DNA of 64,000 bases from positions 1-64,000 of the forward strand of contig JABSRB010000002.1 of the NCBI GenBank assembly GCA_013215375.1, in the 5' to 3' direction. This DNA is from Oceanospirillaceae bacterium (GTDB lineage: Bacteria > Pseudomonadota > Gammaproteobacteria > Pseudomonadales > Balneatricaceae). The position numbers were made by a program, and so were the translations under genes. This document shows, piece by piece, positions 57,550 through 64,000 of the stretch. A model generated the notes under the pieces. That model was not told where the DNA came from and made no database searches. It saw only the letters and a program-made list of their open reading frames with translations. Position 1 is the first letter of the stretch, and each line of letters begins with the position of its first letter.

Positions 57550-58293
57550 CTAAAAAGGCCAGCCAGAGGCAATCAGCTTTAGACCAATAATCAATAACAT
57601 GCTTAAAATGATATTCATAAATAACGCTTGATCAATTTTTTTCTGGATCACTAACCCCAGTTTAACGCCCAACCATGCGACGGGGGCTAACATTAGACCT
57701 ACCATCAAGTTATCAGTATTGAGCTGTCCTAATACGGCGTAGGGCACTAGCTTTACCAAGTTTATCACGGTAAAAAAGTACACTGCCGTTGCCAGAAAAT
57801 CTTCTTTACTCAGTTTAAGTGGCAGTAGGTAAAAGTTGAGTGGCGGGCCTCCCGCATGGGCAATAAAACTGGTCAAACCCGCCACCAGCGCACATATTCT
57901 ACCGATTAAAGGATGGGCAGCGGTATCGAGCTTAATGCCCTTTAACAATCCCCAGAGCGCAAAGGTCACTGACATAATCCCCAGTGACAGCATCAATATT
58001 TGCTCGTTAAAAAAATCATAGAGCAAATAACCTAATACAATCCCCGTGACAGCAGGGGGCACCAGCAAGCGTAGCAAATCATTGCGCTGTTTGCCCCACC
58101 ATGCCTTGACGCTTAATACGTCCATAAATATCAACAGTGGCAACATAATCGCCGCTGCCCGTAATGGCCCTATTTGCAATGCCAACATGGGGACAGCAAT
58201 CACACCGATGCCACCGGCAAACCCTGATTTAGAAATGCCCGTTATCAATACGGCGGGGACAGCTAATAGCCAAAATAAATATGTCTCTTGCAT
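57550..58293 (-). CDS. TauE/SafE-family membrane transporter
   Basis: A 247-aa inner-membrane protein with about eight hydrophobic segments. It starts MQETYLFWLLAVPAVLITGI followed by SKSGFAGGIGVIAVPMLAL, and has TSFIAHAGGPPLNFYLLPLK near 140-159. Both motifs define the TauE/SafE (sulfite/sulfonate exporter) family. The substrate is unknown. It is 60 nt after the FAH-family gene and could be the last gene of the fucose operon or a separate unit. Confidence 0.85.
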   Translation of the reverse strand: MQETYLFWLLAVPAVLITGISKSGFAGGIGVIAVPMLALQIGPLRAAAIMLPLLIFMDVLSVKAWWGKQRNDLLRLLVPPAVTGIVLGYLLYDFFNEQILMLSLGIMSVTFALWGLLKGIKLDTAAHPLIGRICALVAGLTSFIAHAGGPPLNFYLLPLKLSKEDFLATAVYFFTVINLVKLVPYAVLGQLNTDNLMVGLMLAPVAWLGVKLGLVIQKKIDQALFMNIILSMLLIIGLKLIASGWPF

Positions 58294-58353
58294 GACAACT
58301 CACAAGTCGATGGAAAATAACAGGCCTGAGCAATTGCTCTAGCCTATACTATT

Positions 58354-59199
58354 TTAATCGCTATCGACCACATTTTGACGTTGTACACCTAGGCCGGCGA
58401 TAGCTAATTCTATTTTATCTCCAGGCTTTAAATACCTTGAAGGATTTTGCCCCATACCGACTCCAGGGGGTGTCCCTGTAGAGATAACATCTCCCGGCTG
58501 CAGGCTCATAAATTGCGACAAATAGGCCACAACATGGGCCACACCATACACCATTGTATTGGTATTACCATTTTGGTAACGATGTCCATTGACCTCTAAA
58601 TACATGTCCAACCCTTGTGGGTCCGGGATTTCATCACGGGTTACTAACCAGGGACCGAGGGGGCCAAAAGTATCGCAGGACTTACCTTTCACCCATTGTC
58701 CTGCGCGCTCCAACTGAAATTCACGCTCTGAAAGATCGTTTACGACACAATAACCCGCCACATAATCCAGTGCATCAGCCTGATCTATGTATTTAGCTTC
58801 TTTACCTATGACTATTCCAAGCTCTACTTCCCAGTCAGTCGCCTGTGACTTACGCGGAATCTCAACGTTGTCATTAGGGCCCATAATCGCCGAAGTCGCT
58901 TTAAAGAAAATCACCGGTTCAGGGGGCACATCCATGCCCGCTTCAGCGGCGTGATCAGAGTAGTTGAGACCGATACAGATAAACTTACCCACTCTTCCCA
59001 CACAGGCACCGAGACGCACACCAGCATCTACTGCCGGCAATAAAGAGAGGTCTAACGCATTGATCTGTGACATCGTTGCATCGCTTAAATGATCACCGGC
59101 AAAGTCTGGCAGATGCGCTGATAAATCACGAATAACACCCGCTGCATCAATAATTCCTGGCTTCTCGCTACCCTTTTCACCAAATCGTAATAATTTCAT
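58354..59199 (-). CDS. 2,4-diketo-3-deoxy-L-fuconate hydrolase (FAH family)
   Basis: A 281-aa fumarylacetoacetate-hydrolase-fold enzyme. It would split 2,4-diketo-3-deoxy-L-fuconate to pyruvate and L-lactate, the last step of the oxidative L-fucose route. It has MKLLRFGEKGSEKPGIIDAA, ICIGLNYSDHAAEAGMDVPP, DWEVELGIVIGKEAKYI with the metal-binding acids, VNDLSEREFQ, and ISTGTPPGVGMGQ. ATG 59199 gives the usual N-terminus; an upstream frame to 59259 is rejected. The operon context gives the specificity. Confidence 0.75.
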   Translation of the reverse strand: MKLLRFGEKGSEKPGIIDAAGVIRDLSAHLPDFAGDHLSDATMSQINALDLSLLPAVDAGVRLGACVGRVGKFICIGLNYSDHAAEAGMDVPPEPVIFFKATSAIMGPNDNVEIPRKSQATDWEVELGIVIGKEAKYIDQADALDYVAGYCVVNDLSEREFQLERAGQWVKGKSCDTFGPLGPWLVTRDEIPDPQGLDMYLEVNGHRYQNGNTNTMVYGVAHVVAYLSQFMSLQPGDVISTGTPPGVGMGQNPSRYLKPGDKIELAIAGLGVQRQNVVDSD

Positions 59200-59332
59200 A
59201 ACCAACCTCAACATGGGCATTAGTTTGCCCGGTGATGACCCTGTAAGAGTCTGAAACACTTGCTAAATAAATTTAATTATCGCAATTAACTAACGCTATT
59301 TATTTCCGTTTTTTCATATGTCTGTTACCAAA

Positions 59333-60085
<753 letters not shown>

Positions 60086-60105
60086 TTAATATGCATAAAT
60101 AGCAG

Positions 60106-60948
60106 CTAAAGACGATAAAACCTGATCGCATTTAACCCATAAATATTAGCGCGCTGTGCCTTAGTCAAACCTTGTAATAACTGCTCAGTCATTTCGCACC
60201 AGCGGTGGTAATCAGCGGCCAAATTTAATACCGGCCAATCACTGCCCCACACCAGTCGCTCATCACCAAAACAGTACAAAAGATGATCCACATAGGGCTG
60301 CAAGCTAGCGACGGAAAAGTTATCGCCTGCCTCAGTCAGCAACCCAGATAATTTACAAAAAGTTTTACCATTTTTAGCGATCAAAGCGATATCTCGCGCC
60401 CAGGCCTTAAACTCACCGCTGTTAATACTCGGTTTGGCAGCGTGGTCTATCACCACCGGTAAATCCGGATATTTTTCGATAAACTTTGCTAAAACAGGCA
60501 GTTGATGTGCCAACACTAACGCATCGAAGCTAAGTTGTCGCTCGCACATAGATGTTATGCCCGCTTGCAGTTGCGGTTTTAACAGCCAGTTGGGATCCGC
60601 TATATCTTGCACCATAGGTCGCAAGCCTTTTAGCAAGCTCTGCTCATTTGAATGCCCATGCTGATATAGCAGCTCAATTTGTGACGCTACATCTGCCGCC
60701 TCAAAATCTACCCAGCCGACAACCCCTGCAACAAAATCATGCGCTTTGGCGATATCTAATAAATATTGGCTCTCAGCCAGTGTTGCGGCCGCTTGTACCA
60801 AAATGCTTTTATCAATTTGATTGGCGACTAGCAAAGGCTGTAACTGCTCGGCACTAAAGTCCCTATAAATAGCGCTAAAATCTTTGCTCAACCAGGGATA
60901 CTCACCCCGCGACAATTGCCAAAAGTGCTGATGGGCATCAACTCTCAC
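60106..60948 (-). CDS. L-fucono-1,5-lactonase (amidohydrolase family)
   Basis: A 280-aa amidohydrolase_2-type enzyme that would open L-fuconolactone to L-fuconate. It has the metal motif VDAHQHFWQL at residues 3-12, SILVQAAATLAESQYLLDIA, LPVVIDHAAKPSI and RLVWGSDWPVLNLAADYHRW. This fits the COG3618 fuconolactonases. The start is GTG with GAGA upstream, overlapping the mutarotase gene by 11 nt, so translation is coupled. Confidence 0.8.
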   Translation of the reverse strand: MRVDAHQHFWQLSRGEYPWLSKDFSAIYRDFSAEQLQPLLVANQIDKSILVQAAATLAESQYLLDIAKAHDFVAGVVGWVDFEAADVASQIELLYQHGHSNEQSLLKGLRPMVQDIADPNWLLKPQLQAGITSMCERQLSFDALVLAHQLPVLAKFIEKYPDLPVVIDHAAKPSINSGEFKAWARDIALIAKNGKTFCKLSGLLTEAGDNFSVASLQPYVDHLLYCFGDERLVWGSDWPVLNLAADYHRWCEMTEQLLQGLTKAQRANIYGLNAIRFYRL

Positions 60949-61390
60949 GCTGGTTCTCTGCAGCTCTAATCACACCTTTAGTGAGGATAATATTCCCGTA
61001 CAAACGCGCTTCTGTGGTACTCACTATCAAATACGCCTGCTTTGCGCGGGCATAAAACTCAAAGCGCGGCAGTGTTTCAATTAACACATCACGTTGCTCA
61101 GCGCTGTTCACTATCTGCTGGAACTCTTTACAAATTGCCGGTACTTGCTGCGGGTCATCAACTACTTGCATGCGATGAGCGGGACTTTTTACAAAATCGT
61201 CTAAGACTAAGACACTCGTTATTGCCTCAAGCACACGGGTTGCTGAATTACCCGGCAATGCCACTAGATTTTTGGCGTTGCTAGCCGCCGGATAATTGCC
61301 ATCGACAATCACTAACTCATCACCGTGGCCCATCGCTCGTAGGTGATAGAGCAGATCTGCAGACAGTAGTGGATCTATATTTTTTAACAT
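60938..61390 (-). CDS. fucU: L-fucose mutarotase-like protein (RbsD/FucU family)
   Basis: A 150-aa RbsD/FucU-family protein, which interconverts the alpha and beta forms of the sugar. MLKNIDPLLSADLLYHLRAM GHGDELVIVDGNYPA is the diagnostic start, and EFYARAKQAYLIVSTTEARL and YGNIILTKGVI end the domain. The ATG at 61390 has AAGGA at about 8 nt; a TTG just upstream is rejected. Fucose specificity is inferred from its neighbours. Confidence 0.83.
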   Translation of the reverse strand: MLKNIDPLLSADLLYHLRAMGHGDELVIVDGNYPAASNAKNLVALPGNSATRVLEAITSVLVLDDFVKSPAHRMQVVDDPQQVPAICKEFQQIVNSAEQRDVLIETLPRFEFYARAKQAYLIVSTTEARLYGNIILTKGVIRAAENQRES

Positions 61391-61415
61391 CAATGTATCC
61401 TTTTTACTGACATGA

Positions 61416-62438
61416 TTATGAACTGACAGGAGCCTTGGGATGTAATAACCCTTGCGCTTTTAACTCTTGCCACAAAGATACATCAATCTGGTGATTAAGC
61501 GTTGCACAGTTACGAATCACTTCCACTGAGGATTGCCCACCGGGAATAACACTCACTACACTTGGGTGCAACATCGGAAACGCAATGGCCGCCTGCGCCA
61601 GTGTCACTTGGTGATTGTGGCAAACCTGCTCTATGGCCCGCACTCGATCTTTAGTAGATTCTGCAGCGGGTTCATAGTTGTACATTGCCCCCTCTATTGC
61701 TCCCGTGGCCAATATACCTGAGTTAAATGGACCACCCAAGACGATACCTATGCCCTGCTTTTCGCACAGAGGCAAAAAGGAATCAAGGGCCTCTTGCTCT
61801 AGCAAAGTATAGCGACCAGCCAATAAAAATAGATCAAAATCACCCAGCTGTGCCATTTTCTCACACACTTGCCACTCGTTAACACCGACACCAATCGCTG
61901 CAATATTACCGTTATCGCGCAGTTCACAAAGGGCGCGATAACCCCCTTCCATCACTTCATCAACCCGCCTATCAGACTCCTGTTGCGAGCCGTGGGTAAA
62001 GACATCGACATCGTGAATATAAACGATATCTAATCGATCTATTTTAAGACGCGCCAAGCTCGCCTCAAACGAGCGCATTACTCCTTCATAAGAATAATCG
62101 TAGACAATTTTGTTGTTCGGTGTATTGATAAAGGCACCCGAATTTACCTCGTTCGGTGCACAAGGCTCTAACAATCGACCCACTTTACTGGATATTTTAT
62201 AACTATCGCGCGGCAAGTTTGCCAAAAAATCTGCCATGCGCATTTCAGATAAGCCATGTCCGTATTGGGGAGCAGTATCAAAATAGCGGATACCGCTACT
62301 CCACGCAGCCTCTAAGGTCTGCCTAGCTTGTGTCTCGGATAACGCCCGATACAAATTACCCAATGGCGCGCAGCCAAAACCTAGTTCACTAAACTCAATA
62401 CTACGACCTTTTGGCGTCTTAAAAATAGACTGCTTCAT
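61416..62438 (-). CDS. Aldo/keto reductase, probable L-fucose dehydrogenase
   Basis: A 340-aa TIM-barrel aldo/keto reductase of the D-threo-aldose/L-fucose dehydrogenase and pyridoxal dehydrogenase group; it would oxidise L-fucose to L-fuconolactone. It has ELGFGCAPLGNLYRALSETQ, GIRYFDTAPQYGHGLSE with catalytic D and Y, ISSKVGR, LDIVYIHDVDVFTHG (His), and SVVSVIPGGQSSVEVIRN at the cofactor site. Its start overlaps the end of the ATPase gene by 4 nt. Confidence 0.77.
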   Translation of the reverse strand: MKQSIFKTPKGRSIEFSELGFGCAPLGNLYRALSETQARQTLEAAWSSGIRYFDTAPQYGHGLSEMRMADFLANLPRDSYKISSKVGRLLEPCAPNEVNSGAFINTPNNKIVYDYSYEGVMRSFEASLARLKIDRLDIVYIHDVDVFTHGSQQESDRRVDEVMEGGYRALCELRDNGNIAAIGVGVNEWQVCEKMAQLGDFDLFLLAGRYTLLEQEALDSFLPLCEKQGIGIVLGGPFNSGILATGAIEGAMYNYEPAAESTKDRVRAIEQVCHNHQVTLAQAAIAFPMLHPSVVSVIPGGQSSVEVIRNCATLNHQIDVSLWQELKAQGLLHPKAPVSS

Positions 62439-63517
62439 AGCACCTCACCTTCACCATCTGCTCGCAGGCGCAATTGTGACTGTGCATCAAATAAATACAC
62501 CCGCTTCGAGGTAATTTTGACACTGACGACCTCGCCTATTTGCGATTCAAAATCTGCCGGCATCCTCACCACTATTTGTGCGGACGTTTGCTCATCATCT
62601 ATACTGCAAGTGACTATGGTTTCATCTCCCGTGAGTTCTATCGAATAGATCGCGGCTCTGATCTGCCCCTCTCCTGCGACAATACTGATATCTTCCGGGC
62701 GGACTCCCAGTACCGCTGCACTTTGATCCGCCATTTTGGGACACAAAAACTCGCAGCTGCGACTACTAAATATCCCCTGCTTGATCGCACCGCGAATAAA
62801 GTTCATCCGCGGCGAGCCGACAAAGCCTGCCACAAATAAGTTAGCCGGGTCATTGTAGATCTCTCTCGGGGGCGCCAACTGCTGCACCACTCCCTGATTA
62901 ATCACCGCCACTTTGTCTGCCAGTGTCATCGCCTCGATCTGATCGTGGGTAACGTAGACCGTGGTCACCGCGAGTTTCTTTTGTAAATGTTTCAGTTCGG
63001 CGCGCATCTGGCTGCGTAACTGCGCATCTAAGTTAGATAGCGGCTCATCCATCAAAAATAACTTGGGTCTGCGCACCATCGCTCTGGCCAACGCCACGCG
63101 CTGACGTTGACCACCAGAGAGCTGTTTAGGGTAACGCTGTAAATAAGGTTCTAAATGCACCGCTTGCGCCGCCTTTAATACTGCTTCGTCACGCTCTTCC
63201 TTTGGCACTTTACGCAGCAGTAGCGGATAGCCAATATTTTGCATGACACTCATGTGCGGATAGAGCGCGTAACTTTGAAAGACCATGGCGATATCACGAT
63301 ACTTAGGCAAGACATTGGTCACCTCTTGCCCCTGAATATAAACCTCCCCTTGGGTGGCGCTCTCCAGCCCTGCGACAATGCGTAACAAAGTCGTTTTCCC
63401 ACAACCAGAAGGCCCTAGCAATACCAAAAATTGACCTTCTGCTATCTCTAAATCAACCCCTTTCACCACTTCGGTACTGCCGTAGCTCTTACGTATTCCG
63501 GTCAGTTTTATGCTCAT
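62435..63517 (-). CDS. Sugar ABC transporter ATPase (UgpC/MalK type)
   Basis: A 360-aa ATPase of the carbohydrate CUT1 class. Walker A GPSGCGKTT (about 36-44), Q-loop VFQSYALYPHMSV, signature LSGGQRQRVALARAM, Walker B LFLMDEPLSNLD and switch His in YVTHDQIEAM are present, followed by a TOBE domain (about 240-355). ATG 63517 has AAGGA 7 nt before; the GTG six bases earlier has poor spacing. It follows the permease by 72 nt and overlaps the reductase gene. An L-fucose import role is inferred. Confidence 0.87.
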   Translation of the reverse strand: MSIKLTGIRKSYGSTEVVKGVDLEIAEGQFLVLLGPSGCGKTTLLRIVAGLESATQGEVYIQGQEVTNVLPKYRDIAMVFQSYALYPHMSVMQNIGYPLLLRKVPKEERDEAVLKAAQAVHLEPYLQRYPKQLSGGQRQRVALARAMVRRPKLFLMDEPLSNLDAQLRSQMRAELKHLQKKLAVTTVYVTHDQIEAMTLADKVAVINQGVVQQLAPPREIYNDPANLFVAGFVGSPRMNFIRGAIKQGIFSSRSCEFLCPKMADQSAAVLGVRPEDISIVAGEGQIRAAIYSIELTGDETIVTCSIDDEQTSAQIVVRMPADFESQIGEVVSVKITSKRVYLFDAQSQLRLRADGEGEVL

Positions 63518-63589
63518 GCTCACATCCTTTCATCGACAATTCTTATCATTTATTGTTATTTTTTCTATCGTTTGCGAACTCTGAAATTA

Positions 63590-64000
63590 TTAACCTTTCA
63601 CCGCTCCCGCCAATTGCCCTTTATTAATTAACCTGCCGATAAAACCAGCCGCAATCAACACTGGCACCACCATCACCACAATTAATACTGACATATACCA
63701 CCACTGTGGCCCACGGGTAGCATTTTGCGCCGCGACCATTAACGGCATGGTCTGTGCATCCGCCGTTGACAAAAATAGCGCCAGTAAATATTCGTTCCAG
63801 GAGAGAATCAATACCAGCATCGTAGTCGCCGCCAAGCCAGGTTTTGCCAATGGCAGGTAAATGGTCAAAAACACCCGCATCCGGGAGGCGCCATCAAGCA
63901 TTGCACTCTCCTCTAAATCCACCGGGATTTTGGCAAAAAAGTCGCGCATCAACCACACCACAATCGGTAAATTCACCGCCATATAAGTCACTATTAACGC
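63590..64000 (-). CDS. Sugar ABC transporter permease, MalG-like (partial)
   Basis: This is the C-terminal part of a CUT1 inner-membrane permease, cut by the window edge; about 137 residues are visible. The coupling motif is ESAMLDGASRMRVFLTIYLP, the EAA loop, and SWNEYLLALFLSTADAQTMP is typical of MalG-type partners. The frame stays open to 64000, so the real start lies outside. It is the first gene of the fucose operon seen here, and the other permease and binding protein are probably beyond the edge. Confidence 0.88.
   Translation of the reverse strand, partial: ALIVTYMAVNLPIVVWLMRDFFAKIPVDLEESAMLDGASRMRVFLTIYLPLAKPGLAATTMLVLILSWNEYLLALFLSTADAQTMPLMVAAQNATRGPQWWYMSVLIVVMVVPVLIAAGFIGRLINKGQLAGAVKG

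Overview
The window looks like chromosome of a moderately AT-rich, probably marine gammaproteobacterium. Supporting signs are the complete S10-spc-alpha ribosomal super-operon in gammaproteobacterial order, a divergent SOS-controlled uvrA, a CpxRA pair with a matching CpxR box, ubiK, and an ExeM-type RTX nuclease. No tRNA, rRNA, phage or intact insertion sequence was recognised. The taxonomic guess rests on gene content and remembered family sequences, not on a search.

Layout. 1-120: two units of a structured repeat. 247-3810: an AraC/GyrI regulator, an unknown 134-aa protein and an OmpR-type two-component pair. 4041-7767: uvrA, and convergent to it an orphan family-3 solute-binding protein. 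8213-22002: 28 genes on the minus strand from rpsJ to rplQ, with a promoter before rpsJ, a second before rpsM, and hairpins in two internal gaps. 22230-25240: a small amidase, a 69-aa protein and a gene-poor stretch holding a decayed CadC-like winged-helix/TPR regulator. 25241-30369: cpxRA, glnK, amtB (sigma-54 type promoter), ubiK and a RidA-family gene. 30466-39862: a lipoprotein with an 11-bp tandem operator-like array upstream, a cytochrome b562 homologue, EamA and LysE transporters, an AraC regulator, an unknown 293-aa protein and a large secreted nuclease.

40510-64000 is a catabolic and transport region. It holds codA (cytosine deaminase), the fructose-type ABC cluster frcR / frcBCAK with a perfect palindromic operator, a DUF2147 protein and an SLC13 permease. 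Next come a PotABCD-like ABC transporter and a creatinase with a divergent LysR regulator, together suggesting creatine or guanidino-compound use. Last, a minus-strand operon runs from the window edge: sugar ABC transporter, aldo/keto reductase, FucU-type mutarotase, lactonase, SDR and FAH-family hydrolase. This matches the non-phosphorylating L-fucose route to pyruvate and lactate. Fuconate dehydratase is not in the window and may lie beyond 64000.

The most unusual DNA is not in genes. It comprises the covarying hairpin repeat at the left end, the nested repeats between the solute-binding and permease genes of the Pot-like operon (52023-52291), and a dispersed hairpin repeat at 27615 and 40012.
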